From contig JALIRH010000143.1 of the NCBI GenBank assembly GCA_023055505.1, forward strand, positions 620,001-684,000: DNA of 64,000 nucleotides, written 5' to 3'. The stretch is from Callipepla californica brunnescens (Eukaryota > Chordata > Aves > Galliformes > Odontophoridae). The translations under genes were made by a program, and so were the position numbers. Of this stretch, positions 1-10,628 are shown in pieces (positions within the stretch are counted from its first letter, which is position 1; the number at the start of each line of letters is the position of its first letter). The notes under the pieces are model-generated. The model was not told where the DNA came from. It saw nothing but the letters and a program-made list of their open reading frames with translations, and searched no databases.

Positions 1-2038
1 CTCACGTCCTTATTTATCATTACATGGACGATAGATTAATAGCAGCAGAACGAGAAGAGACCCTAAAGGACACTTTAATGCTTGTAAGGCAGGCAGTTCA
101 ATCTGTTGGTTTACAAATAGCAGAAGAAAAAGTGCAACATAGCTCTCCATGGAAATATTTAGGATGGAAAATTACATCTCATACCATTCAGCCACAAATC
201 CTCAAAATAATACCTCACGTACAGACACTGAATGATCTGCAAAAATTGTTAGGAACCATTAACTGGTTATGACCGCTATTGGGTATTACTACTCAAGAGA
301 GGCACCCTCTGTTCCAGCTACTCAAAGGAGATCCGGATTTAACCTCTAAGAGAAAGTTAACACCACAAGCGTTACAATGCTTAGATTCAGTAATGACATC
401 ACTGCAACATCGATATAGCCATCGTGCTTGTTTATCACTGCCAGTAGCTCTTGTAATAATATCAAATTCCTATCAGCCATATAGCTTGTTCTGTCACAGG
501 GATACCTCAAGAAAAGATCCTCTCATTATCCTGGAATGGATATTTTTGTCACATACCTTTTCAAAAACCATTACATCACGAGTGGAGATGTTTGCAATGC
601 TAACACAGCGAGGCTGACATCGTTTACAAATTTTACGAGCTCTTGACCCTGATTATATCTACATACCTGCTACTAAAAAAGATTTAGATTGGCTGCTTGC
701 ACGGTGACTCATCTTACAAACTGCTATGGCAGGCTGTACCCGACAGATTTTCACCCATCCCCCCAAACATCAAAATTTGAGTGATCTGTCCCTTTCTATT
801 AATATTCTACTTTCACATGTTCCAGTACCTAATGCTGTTACTGTATTTACAGGCGGCTCCATCAAGACACACCGAGCAGTGGTTCCCTGGCGTGCGACTG
901 CTACACAATGGCAGTCAGATGTACATGTTGTGGATGGATCACCTCAAGCTGTAGAACTCGCTGCGGTAGCTCGAGCTTTTCAAATTTTTTCAAATGAAAA
1001 GCTTAATATAACAACGGATACTTTGTATGCTACAGGTATCATTCAGCGGATTGAAGGATCTTTTCTTAAGGAAGTTAACAACCCTGCCGTTGTTGCGCAG
1101 CTCAAGCAACTTTTACATTGTGTCGCTCACTGTACTCTCCCTTATTTTCTAATGCATATTCGATCACACACTACATTGCCTGGTCCTTTAGCTGAGGGCA
1201 ACCTTAAGGCTGATCAAGGATCAAGCTGCAGTCGCCTTTGCTACACCTTAATAGTTCCAGCAAGTGTGACTCTCCCATCAGTTTTTTCATCAGAACAGGA
1301 GCGCTTTACAAAAACAATTCCAACTGACAGCAGATCAAGCCCGTAACATTATTCTAACATGCCCAGACTGCCAGGCAATTGCCCCTTTGCCTCAAATTGG
1401 GACAAATCCCCGTGGCACAGAGCTTCTTCAGCTGTGGCAGACAGATGTCACTTATGTTCCCGAATTTGGCCATCTAAAATTTGTCCATGTAACAATAGAT
1501 ACTCATTCTTCATACATATTTGCCATAGCACATACAGAAAACGCAGTCGCGACGCCCATAAACATTGGTTATCTGCGTATGCTGCTATGGGGATTCCACA
1601 TACTATAAAAACAGATAATGGACCTGCGTACACTTCTAAGACCACTCGAACTTTCCTCCAAGAATGGGGTGTTAGACATATTACAGGCATTCCTCATTCT
1701 CCCACCGGGCAAGCTATCATTGAGCTTGCTCATCAAACATTGAAATCCATTCTTAATAAACAAAAAAGGGGGAATACGGAGGATACACCACAGGAAGATT
1801 ATGTAAGGCTTTGCTTGTGCTGAATTTTCTGAATCGTGATCATACAGATACAACTCATGTGGACCATCATTTTGGGGCCTCCCCAATGCTCAAAGAACGG
1901 CCAATGGTTAACATTTGGAATATGGCCACAGGGCATTGGGAAAGTCCTGCACCACTGATAACGTGGGGTCGTGGATATGCTTGTATTTCCACAGGGACTG
2001 GTCCCACATGGGTTCCAGCACGATATGTTCATTGATAG
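1..2038 (+). pseudogene. Class II (ERV-K/betaretrovirus-like) ERV pol remnant
   Basis: This is the 3' two thirds of a retroviral pol, from the RT catalytic centre to the integrase C-terminus, broken by stops and frameshifts. The RT active site YMDD lies at about 23-36, followed by a thumb/connection region; stops occur near 270, 615 and 705. An RNase H-like stretch at 840-1200 has lost its first catalytic Asp (TGGS where TDGS is expected, near 860). Integrase starts with a CPDC zinc-binding pair near 1360-1372, then WQTDVTYVP (1437 on), KTDNGPAYTS (1610 on) and a Glu in QAIIELAHQ (about 1720), i.e. the D,D,E core, split over two frames. The C-terminus reads as an integrase DNA-binding domain and stops near 2033. 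YMDD and this integrase style are typical of class II ERVs. The 5' part is outside the window. It cannot be functional. Confidence 0.85.
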
Positions 2039-2042
2039 TTAT

Positions 2043-2511
2043 GGATATGCCTGACTCAGAAGAGAGGGAGAACTCCATTCCTCAGAGGACTTTGCAATGC
2101 TTTGTATTTTCATGTGTTTTCCGCTCAGAGGGAAAAAGATAAAAACTGTCTGCGGTCACGGGACACTCTCTTTTCCCTTTGGGATCGACTCAGCAGTGGG
2201 TGCTCACTGCCGTATCGTCTTCAGCGTTAGTGTAAGGCCTTCGGTTTATCGGGCACTCTCTCTCTCTTGCTCATTTCGTTTGATTCATTGGGCTCAATTC
2301 CAATTGTATTGTATTATATTGTGCTATTTTACTTGCTAATATCTTATTTATTAAATTAGCTTTTCCTCCTCAGACAGTTGCTGCTGTTTTGTTTTGGGGC
2401 TCATCTCCCTTTTCCCTTTCCCCCTTCCCCTTGTCCAGGGTGTGGGCCTGTGGGTCTCCTTTCTCAGTTGTCGCGGAACTGGGCTGAACCAGCCCACAAA
2501 CCGCAGACACT
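2043..2511 (+). repeat. Truncated LTR, same family as the 5759-10628 provirus
   Basis: The sequence matches the LTRs at 5759-6332 and 10055-10628 from their internal position of about 110 onward: the CTCAGAAGAGA block, the CGCTCAGAGGGA block, GGGATCGACTCAGCAGTGGG, and the terminal CGGAAC...CAGCCC...ACCG..GACA. The first ~110 bp of U3 are missing, and the match starts right after the integrase stop of the class II pol, so env and the U3 start were lost together. It is clearly more diverged than the two intact LTRs and therefore older. It ends against a CR1. Confidence 0.8.
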
Positions 2512-3709
2512 CATCTCCTTCTACGACTGGGTGATCAGACTGGTAGATGAGGGAAAGGCTGTTGATGTAGTCTACCTGGACTTCAGCAAAGCCTTTGACA
2601 CGGTCTCCCACACAGTTCTCTTGGGGAAACTGGCAGCCCGTGGTGTGGACAGGTTCACTCTTCTTTGGGTTGAGAATTGGCTAGAGGGCCGTGCCCAGTG
2701 GGTAGTGGCTAATGGAGTTAAGTCCAGCTGGTGTCCCATTACGAGTGGTGTCCCCCAAGGGTCGGTATTGGGGCCCATCTTGTTTAATATCTTTATTGAT
2801 GACCTGGATGAGGGGATTGAGTGTACCCTCAGTAAGTTTGCGGATGACACCAAGTTGGGAGGATGTGTCGATCTGCCTGAGGGTAGGGAGGCCCTACAGA
2901 AGGATCTGGATAGGCTGAACAGCTGGGCTGAGGTCAATGGGACGAGGTTCAATAAGGCCAAGTGCTGGGTGCTGCACTTTGACCACAATAACCCCATGCA
3001 ATGCTGTAGGCTTGGGGCAGAATGGCTTGAAGAGTGTATAGAGGAAGAGGACCTGGGGGTGTGTGTGCCGGCAGTGTGCCCAGGAGGCCAAGAAGGCCAA
3101 TGGCATCCTGGCCTGTATTAGAAACAGTGTAGCCAGCAGGAGCAGGGAGGTGATCATCCCCCTGTACTCAGCTCTGGTGCGGCGGCACCTCGAGTACTGT
3201 GTTCAGTTTTGGGCCCCTCACTACAAGAGAGACATCGAGGCCTGGAGCGTGTTCAGAGAAGGGCAACAAAACTGGTGAGGGGTCTGGAGCACAAGTCTTA
3301 CGAGGAGCGGCTGAGGGAGCTGGGATTGTTTAGCCTGGAGAAAAGGAGGCTCAGAGGAGACCTCACTGCACTCTACCACTTCCTGAAGGGAGGCTGTGGT
3401 GAGGAGGGGGTCGGCCTCTTCTCCCAGGTAACTAATGACAGGACGAGAGGCAATGGCCACAAGCTGCACCGGGGAAGATTTAGATTAGATTTGAGGAAAA
3501 AAATTTTCTCTGAAAGAGTGGTCAGGCACTGAAATGGCCTGCCTAGGGAGGCGGTTGAGGCACCGTCCCTAGCACTGTTCAAGAAGCGTTTAGATGAGGT
3601 GCTAAGGGATTTGATTGAGTAGCTTGGTGGGTAGGGATGGTGGTGGGAGGATGGTTGGACTAGGTGATCTTGTAAATCCTTTCCAACCTAATGAATCTAT
3701 GAATCTATA
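2512..3709 (+). mobile_element. CR1 LINE, 5'-truncated, plus strand
   Basis: This is a chicken-repeat-1 non-LTR retrotransposon fragment. It encodes part of the reverse transcriptase: [14 protein letters not shown] (about 2572-2613), [10 protein letters not shown] (about 2746-2775) and the catalytic FADDTKLGG (about 2836-2862). The reading frame then breaks near 3121. The rest is the CR1 3' region, including the [14 protein letters not shown] segment (3327-3368), and it ends in the typical CR1 tail of short ATTCTRTG-like repeats (AATGAATCTATGAATCTAT, about 3690-3708). It begins directly after the truncated LTR. The 5' truncation is usual for CR1; it is not mobile. Confidence 0.9.
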
Positions 3710-5753
3710 AGTCCAGAAGTCACCACCAAAGATACAGGATCCACAGCCACCACGGGGCATTGCTGCTGTGACTGGGTCCTGGCAATGAGTGGGCCAGAGC
3801 CAGCACTGCAAATGCCTCGGGGCTGTCTCCATTTGGGACCAGGGACAGTGGTGACACTTTGCATCTGCCACCTCGCTCCCGCTCTGAGGCGGTCAGAGTG
3901 CTGAGAAATGGCAGATGCAGTGTGTGAGCTGCTTTTCCTTTGCCCTGCAGAGCGAGTAGCCGTCTGGGACGCGGTGGCTGTTTGTGTGCAACAGCAACTC
4001 CAGCTGCACAAGGTGGGTCAGCACCTGCTTCCCGCCTGTCTGCATGGAGGGAAGCAGAGTTCCCTTGGCCCTGGGCCATGGAATACAGCGACTCTTCCCT
4101 TCCCTTGAAAGTAGGAAACTTCCCCCAAAGTCCCTATGAAGTACCAATGTGCCTCCCACAAGTGCAGAACCACCTGTGGGAGATGGTGGTGCATCTCCGG
4201 GCTGATCCCAGTTGCTGGAGGCCTCTGGATTCCATGAGGCTTCTTCTGTCCGGACTGCTGTGCTGCACTTTGGAGGGCAAACTCATAGCCCAAGGAAAAG
4301 CAGCAGAGGCAGTAACATCTCAGAAGTGTACAGGAGAAGAGAGTGGTGAAGCTGGCACTGACAAGCCAGTTTCAGGGCAAATACACAGCCAAAGCTCCAG
4401 CACCAGAGACAGGTGGAGCCCAAGCAGTGGAAGCTCGGAGCTTCAGAGGGGAAGGACGAAGAGTGGAGAAAATCGTCCGTAGTGGCAGAGTGCTGGAGAC
4501 GACCAAAGAAAAGCTCTTTGGCCTTTGTGGAGCCCAAACTGCAATGATAATACCCAAAATAGTGATTGTATCACCATCAGTCTGTGTAAGAAGCCCACCA
4601 CCCTACTGATGACACCTCAGCACATCCGCAAACGCCAAAGATCCTGAGAGAGGCTGCAAAACAGGTGTGTGATGCCTATCTGCATCATTCTGGGGTGTCA
4701 TCTCCTTGTTGAAAAGCAGAAGTGGTGAAACAGTGGGGACTCTCCCAGACCCCTTGGGTCTGAGGGATGGGATGGCCACATTTGTTGGAGCTTTTTGTTG
4801 TTGCACCACCAGAGGAGAGTTCCTCATTCTCCAGTGTCATGCTGCTTACCATGCTGTAGTTAGAATAGGAGCTTTAGTATTTCATGAAAATTTTTGGACC
4901 AGAGGCAAGAGCAAGCAGCTGTTAGACTTTTCACCAAGTGATGCTCCTGAGCCATTTGAGAAAAAGTGAGAACCTGTGCCTGAATGACGTTTACATTTTG
5001 TTTGCTTTGTGTAGATTTAGGATAAGTTGATAATTTAGCATAATCCAACAGATGGTATTCCACCTGGCAGTGCTAAAGGATCACCTAAAGCCCAATGATT
5101 TTGAATGGTTAATTATACAAGCAATTTAATTTCAGAGTTTAAGCTCTTTAAAGGAACAGTCTGCATCGTGTCAAAACAATTTACAATTGCTGCTTCAAGT
5201 TCAAAAATTCCTAACCCGGGAACAATGCACATTGTGGTTTTTTTTGTTCTGTCCCAGTTGCCGTTTAATCATCAGTATGGAATCAATTACTTCCGCACTG
5301 CATTCCTCCCAGCTCTCCCAGATGTTTCTGTTCCTGCCACTCTCATACACAGCTGTGCACACTCTCATGGGCTTACAGGGCTTTGGGATTGCCGTGAGCC
5401 ACTGCTTAACCCCCTTCGGGATCCTCGACAGATTGAGGACAGACCTCAGGGCTCTGGTTACAAGCTGTGTGTCAGAAACACATAAACATTAGAGCAAGCA
5501 TAACAGCTTACTGTTACCTATGATTTCTAGCACATAGCATAGCTTGATGTTGCACAGAACTTCTAGCAATTAGCGTAGCTTTCTTACTGCCTAGAATCCT
5601 TAGTTCCCCTGACTTGCCACTCACCCGGACCCTTGGAGACTTGCTGTTCATCAGCACTGAGAGACAATGGGCTTTGCCGCAGCTCTGCTCTGAGCCGGCC
5701 CGCTTAGGGTGTTCTCCTGCTGGATGTTCTGGGCGTTCTATCAGTTTTGCTTT
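3710..5753. other. Intergenic, no gene recognised
   Basis: No protein family was recognised. The longest open stretch (3940-4482, plus) has no recognisable domain and no clear splice context. Part of it may be old retroviral or pseudogene sequence. The last five bases (CAATT) start the target site duplication of the following provirus. Confidence 0.5.
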
Positions 5754-5758
5754 CAATT

Positions 5759-6332
5759 TGTCATGGTTTTATGATTTTTGGTACTGGTATTCCACATCAT
5801 AACATCATGTATTGCATTAAGAGTTGAAGAGCTAATACTCCAGCTCCATAGATCATTGATAATTCCAGGTATACCTGTCTCAGAAGAGAAGAAGAACTAC
5901 ATTCCCCAGAGGACTTTGCGATGCTTTGTATTTTTACGTGTTTTCCGCTCAGAGGGACCAGATAAAAACCCTCAGCGGTCACGGGATGCTCTCTTTCCTT
6001 CGGGATCGACTCAGCAGTGGGTGCTCGCTGCCATATCGCCTTCAGCGTTAGCGTAAGGCCTTCGGTATATCGGACACTCTCTCTTGCTCATTTTATTTGA
6101 TTCATTAGCCTCAATTCCAATTATATTGTATTATATTCTGTTATTTTACTTTCTGATATCTTATTTAGTAAATTAGCTTTCCTCCTCAGATCGTTGCCGC
6201 TGTTTTGTTTCTAGGCCCATCTCCCTTTTCCCTTTTCCCTTTTTCCTTGCCCTTTCCAGGGCCGTGGGTCCGTGGGTCCCCCGCACCAATCGTCACGGAA
6301 CCGGGCCAATCCAGCCCGGTAAACCGTTGACA
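5759..6332 (+). repeat. 5' LTR of the 5.8-10.6 kb provirus
   Basis: 574 bp, starts TGTCATGG and ends TTGACA. A TATA-like AGATAAAAAC lies at about 5959-5968, a plausible core promoter. The 3' third is pyrimidine-rich. No canonical AATAAA was seen in the LTR. It matches the 3' LTR at 572 of 574 positions by eye. Confidence 0.93.
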
Positions 6333-6336
6333 TTTT

Positions 6337-6354
6337 TGGCGCCCAACGTGGGGC
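6337..6354 (+). other. Primer binding site, tRNA-Lys type
   Basis: TGGCGCCCAACGTGGGGC lies four bases after the 5' LTR. From memory it is the site complementary to the 3' end of tRNA-Lys1,2, as used by betaretroviruses such as MPMV. This is unexpected next to an ERV-L-like pol. Confidence 0.9.
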
Positions 6355-6544
6355 GAACGAGCTGCCTTAGCCGGGCAGAAACATACTCTTAGAGTGAATC
6401 TCTGTCTCTTGCTAGCAAGCTTATCTGTACTGCAGGTGCTGTACGGCATAACACGACCTTGAAGTCTGGGCGTACTGCCAGTTGTTCTGGGATATCTGTA
6501 AACTTTTTTGGGTACTGCTAGCTTGTTTCAGTAAGAAAAAAAAA

Positions 6545-7117
6545 ATGCTTCTCTTAAAGGGGCTGCATTTCATTGTTTTTTCCATTTCAATGCTCAAAAT
6601 GTACTGGGACCTTTTCCCTGAGCACCTGCAAGATCCTGAGAACTTGAGCAGATATTTGAGACAGGGATGCTGCGGCTCAGACAGATCTGAGGAGGCCCAA
6701 ATTATTTGGGGTCTGGCTTATGCCAATCGGACCTTATTCAATACTATCCCAGAGAGGCATAGAGTTTCTGAAATAGAGCGAGAGAGTCTCCGAGCCGAGA
6801 GGGATAGTGTCCAGATCCAGAAAGAGAGTCTTTTAGCTGACAGTCAGACTCTCCTGACCACTTTAGACAGCCTCCAGTCTGATCAAGACATCCTCCAGAC
6901 CAAGCAAGTCACTTTTAAGTTCGAGAAAGACGCCCTCCAGCCTGAAAGAGATGCCCTCCAGTCTGAACTCAACAACCCTCAGTCTCAACAAGATGGTCTC
7001 CAGTTTGTGCAAGATGCCCTCCAACCTGAAAGAGACACCCTCCTGTCTGAGCGAGATGTCATCTTGTCTGAACGGTACTCCTTCAGAACTGAGCGAGGTA
7101 CCTACCAGCCACAATAG
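6545..7117 (+). CDS. Gag-like protein with heptad-repeat coiled coil
   Basis: The ORF starts at the first in-frame ATG (6545), right after a run of ten A. The N-terminus is hydrophobic. Residues about 24-55 (PEHLQDPENL ... RSEEAQIIWGLAYANR) match the Gag of the provirus at 43-49 kb (LEHLRDPEKF ... RSEKERIVWGLACAYR), so this is the N-terminal part of the same Gag family. From 6785 to 7099 the rest is fifteen 21-bp repeats encoding heptads of the type L-Q-x-E-R-D-x, predicted to form a long coiled coil. The capsid region present in the other provirus is absent and no CCHC zinc knuckle is seen. The frame ends with TAG (7115-7117, context CAA TAG) and pol continues in the same frame, so UAG readthrough is the likely route to Pol. 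Confidence 0.75.
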   Translation: MLLLKGLHFIVFSISMLKMYWDLFPEHLQDPENLSRYLRQGCCGSDRSEEAQIIWGLAYANRTLFNTIPERHRVSEIERESLRAERDSVQIQKESLLADSQTLLTTLDSLQSDQDILQTKQVTFKFEKDALQPERDALQSELNNPQSQQDGLQFVQDALQPERDTLLSERDVILSERYSFRTERGTYQPQ

Positions 7118-9940
7118 CCCGTGCCCCCCAGCCAGGGGGGGGAAAGGGATAATAGAGTGCATTGGACTGTGTGGATTCGATGGCCTGGCACATCAGAACC
7201 ACAAAAATATAAGGCACTGGTGGACACTGGTGCACAGTGCACTCTAATGCCCTCAAGTCACCAAGGGACAGTATTAATCTATACTTCTGGGGTGACTGGG
7301 GGTTCACAAGAGTTGACCATGACTCACTCCCCTTTTAATAGCCCCATATTGCTGGTGCGTAAAGCCAGTGGAGAATGGAGACTGACGGTAGATTACCGTG
7401 GCCTGAATGAAGTCACACCTCCACTGAGTGCTGCTGTGCCGGACATGCTTCAACTCCAGTACGAACTGGAGTCAAAAGCAGCCAAGTGGTATGCCACCAT
7501 TGACATTGCCAATGCCTTCTTTTCAATTCCTTTGGCCACAGAATGTAGGCCGCAATTTGCTTTCACTTGGAGAGGCATTCAGTACACCTGGAACCGTTTG
7601 CCCCAGGGGTGGAAGCACAGCCCAACCATTTGCCATGGGTTGATCCAAACTGCATTGGAACAGGGCGGTGCTCCTGAGCACTTACAATACATTGATGACA
7701 TAATTGTGTGGGGCAATACAGCAGGGGAAGTTTTCGAGAAAGGGGAGAGAATAATCCAGATCCTCCTGCGAGCTGGCTTCGCTATTAAGCGAAGCAAAGT
7801 GAAAGGGCCTGCACAGGAAATTCAGTTCCTAGGAATAAAGTGGCAAGATGGACGTCGTCACATCCCAACAGATGTGATCGACAAAATTATTGCTATGTCT
7901 CCACCCACTAGTAAGACAGAGACCCAAGCTTTTCTGGGTGTAGTGGGCTTTTGGAGAATGCATGTTCCAAACTATAGTCTCATTGTGAGCCCTCTCTTTC
8001 GGGTGACGCGGAAGAAGAATGATTTTGTATGGGGTCCTGAGCAGCAGCAGGCTTTTGAGCAAATTAAGCAGGAGATAGCCCGTGCCGTGGTCCTGGGGCC
8101 AGTGCGGACGGGACAGGATGTAAAGAACATCCTCTACACTGCTGCTGGAAAGGAAGGTCCCACTTGGAGTTTGTGGCAAAGAGCTTCTGGAGAGACCCGA
8201 GGCCGACCCCTTGGTTTCTGGAGTCAAGCATACAGGGGGTCTGAGGAGCGCTACACTCCAACTGAGAAGGAAATCTTAGCCGCGTACGAGGGGGTTCGAG
8301 CTGCTTCCGAAGTAATCGGTACTGAAGCGCAGCTCCTTCTGGCACCTCGACTGCCAGTGCTGAACTGGATGTTCAAAGGAAAGGTTCCCTCTACCCATCA
8401 TGCTACTGATGCCACTTGGAGTAAGTGGATTGCGCTGATTACACAGCGAGCTCGGATGGGGAACCTCAGTCATCCAGGAATCCTAGAAGTGATCATGGAC
8501 TGGCCTGAAGGTAAAAAGTTTGGAACAACACCCGCAGAGGAGGTATCACGTGCTAAAGAGGCCCCACCATACAATGAACTACCAGACAATGAAAAGAGAT
8601 ACGCTGTGTTCACAGATGGATCATGTTGTATTGTGGGAAAGCATCGCAGATGGAAATCTGCTGTGTGGAGCCCCACACGACAAGTTGCAGAGGCCACTGA
8701 AGGAAAAGGAGAATCAAGCCAATTTGCAGAGGTAAAGGCTGTCCAGCTGGCCTTAGATGTTGCTGAACGCGAGAGGTGGCCAGTGCTTTATCTTTACACT
8801 GACTCATGGATGGTGGCAAATGCCTTATGGGGGTGGTTACAGCAATGGGAACAAAATGGCTGGCAACGGAGGGGTAAACCTATTTGGGCTGCTGAACTGT
8901 GGAAAGATATTGCTGCCCGAGTAAAGAATATGGTTGTAAAGGTGCGCCATGTAGATGCTCATGTTCCTAAAAGCCGAGCAACTGAAGAACAACAGAATAA
9001 CCATCAGGTAGATAGAGCTGCCAAAGTTAAGATGGCTCAAGTAGACTTGGACTGGCAACACAAAAGTGAATTATTTTTAGCTCGATGGGCCCATGAGACC
9101 TCGGGCCATCAAGGAAGAGATGCAACATATAAGTGGGCTAGAGACCGAGGGGTGGACTTAACTATGGACGCTATCGCACAGGTTATCCATGACTGTGATA
9201 CTTGCGCCACAATTAAACAAGCCAAGAGGATGAAACCTCTCTGGGGGGAAGGGCGATGGCAAAAGTATAAGTATGGGGAGGCGTGGCAGGTAGATTATAT
9301 CACCTTGCCACGATCTCACAATGGTAAACGTTATGTGCTCACCATGGTGGAAGCAACCACCGGGTGGCTTGAAACATATGCAGTACCCCATGCTACCGCC
9401 CGAAACACCATTCTAGGTCTCGAGAAGCAAGTCCTATGGCGACATGGCACTCCAGAAAGAATTGAGTCAGATAATGGGACTCATTTCAAAAATTCTCTTG
9501 TAAATAATTGGGCCAAAGATCATGGCATTGAATGGATTTATCATATCCCCTATCACGCACCAGCTTCTGGTAAGATTGAAAGATACAATGGGTTGCTGAA
9601 AACCATGTTGAAAGCAATGGGTGGCGGAACATTTAAGCATTGGGAGAAGCATTTGGCAGAAGCCACCTGGTTGGTCCACACTCGAGGATCCATCAATCGT
9701 GATGGTCCTGCCCAATCCAACTCTCTACCTACAGTAGAGGGAGATAAGGTCCCTGTAGTACATGTAAAGAACATGTTGGGCAAAGCAGTTTGGGTACTTC
9801 CAGCTTCTGGAAAGGGCAAACCTCTCCGTGGAACTGTCTTTGCTCAGGGACCTGGGTCCACTTGGTGGGTGATGCAGAAGAATGGGGATGTTCAGTGTGT
9901 ACCTCAAGGGAATTTGATGTTGGGGGAGTGCAGTCAGTAA
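7118..9940 (+). CDS. ERV-L-like Pol (protease remnant, RT, RNase H, integrase)
   Basis: Open frame continuous with gag apart from the UAG; the first ATG is at 7121, but readthrough would add the codon before it. Numbering from 7121: protease start with ALVDTG at about residues 32-37; then a net in-frame deletion of about 120 codons after GGSQEL, removing the rest of protease and the RT N-terminus; RT with LPQGW and catalytic YIDD at 190-193; RNase H with FTDGS and LYTDSW; integrase with H-x4-H, C-x2-C and the catalytic triad D725, D784, E820 (35 residues between the last two). The YIDD box and the wording around it are ERV-L-like. RT, RNase H and integrase look intact; protease does not. There is no dUTPase after integrase and no env. 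Confidence 0.85.
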   Translation, partial: PVPPSQGGERDNRVHWTVWIRWPGTSEPQKYKALVDTGAQCTLMPSSHQGTVLIYTSGVTGGSQELTMTHSPFNSPILLVRKASGEWRLTVDYRGLNEVTPPLSAAVPDMLQLQYELESKAAKWYATIDIANAFFSIPLATECRPQFAFTWRGIQYTWNRLPQGWKHSPTICHGLIQTALEQGGAPEHLQYIDDIIVWGNTAGEVFEKGERIIQILLRAGFAIKRSKVKGPAQEIQFLGIKWQDGRRHIPTDVIDKIIAMSPPTSKTETQAFLGVVGFWRMHVPNYSLIVSPLFRVTRKKNDFVWGPEQQQAFEQIKQEIARAVVLGPVRTGQDVKNILYTAAGKEGPTWSLWQRASGETRGRPLGFWSQAYRGSEERYTPTEKEILAAYEGVRAASEVIGTEAQLLLAPRLPVLNWMFKGKVPSTHHATDATWSKWIALITQRARMGNLSHPGILEVIMDWPEGKKFGTTPAEEVSRAKEAPPYNELPDNEKRYAVFTDGSCCIVGKHRRWKSAVWSPTRQVAEATEGKGESSQFAEVKAVQLALDVAERERWPVLYLYTDSWMVANALWGWLQQWEQNGWQRRGKPIWAAELWKDIAARVKNMVVKVRHVDAHVPKSRATEEQQNNHQVDRAAKVKMAQVDLDWQHKSELFLARWAHETSGHQGRDATYKWARDRGVDLTMDAIAQVIHDCDTCATIKQAKRMKPLWGEGRWQKYKYGEAWQVDYITLPRSHNGKRYVLTMVEATTGWLETYAVPHATARNTILGLEKQVLWRHGTPERIESDNGTHFKNSLVNNWAKDHGIEWIYHIPYHAPASGKIERYNGLLKTMLKAMGGGTFKHWEKHLAEATWLVHTRGSINRDGPAQSNSLPTVEGDKVPVVHVKNMLGKAVWVLPASGKGKPLRGTVFAQGPGSTWWVMQKNGDVQCVPQGNLMLGECSQ

Positions 9941-10043
9941 TTCCATGTATATACTTGTATATATATGTTGTGTGTGTGTATATCTAATGCATGTTAATCA
10001 TTGTTCTTCTGTATGTATCAAGCATGATGTAACAATGTGGAAT

Positions 10044-10054
10044 AAGGGGTGGAA
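10044..10054 (+). other. Polypurine tract of the 5.8-10.6 kb provirus
   Basis: AAGGGGTGGAA directly abuts the 3' LTR. The same tract precedes the 3' LTR of the 43-49 kb provirus (48716-48726), where it would prime plus-strand DNA synthesis. Confidence 0.8.
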
Positions 10055-10628
10055 TGTCATGGTTTTATGATTTTTGGTACTGGTATTCCACATCATAACA
10101 TCATGTATTGCATTAAGAGTTGAAGAGCTAATACTCCAGCTCCATAGATCATTGATAATTCCAGGTATACCTGTCTCAGAAGAGAAGAAGAACTACATTC
10201 CCCAGAGGACTTTGCGATGCTTTGTATTTTTACGTGTTTTCCGCTCAGAGGGAACAGATAAAAACCCTCAGCGGTCACGGGATGCTCTCTTTCCTTCGGG
10301 ATCGACTCAGCAGTGGGTGCTCGCTGCCATATCGCCTTCAGCGTTAGCGTAAGGCCTTCGGTATATCGGACACTCTCTCTTGCTCATTTTATTTGATTCA
10401 TTAGCCTCAATTCCAATTATATTGTATTATATTCTGTTATTTTACTTTCTGATATCTTATTTAGTAAATTAGCTTTCCTCCTCAGATCGTTGCCGCTGTT
10501 TTGTTTCTAGGCCCATCTCCCTTTTCCCTTTTCCCTTTTTCCTTGCCCTTTCCAGGGCCGTGGGTCCGTGGGTCCCCCGCACCAATCGTCACGGAACCGG
10601 GCCGATCCAGCCCGGTAAACCGTTGACA
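10055..10628 (+). repeat. 3' LTR of the 5.8-10.6 kb provirus
   Basis: 574 bp, TGTCATGG to TTGACA, followed by the target duplication CAATT. It differs from the 5' LTR at two bases only. Confidence 0.93.

Noticed and set aside
2572..2997. Minus-strand open frame over the CR1 RT
   Set aside because: It is the shadow of the plus-strand CR1 reverse transcriptase frame.
3940..4482. 180-codon open frame as a host gene
   Set aside because: No recognisable domain, no splice evidence, overlapping open frames in several other phases.
9941..10054. Hidden env or accessory gene between pol and the 3' LTR
   Set aside because: Only 114 bp here and 118 bp in the other provirus; no room for env and no conserved small ORF.
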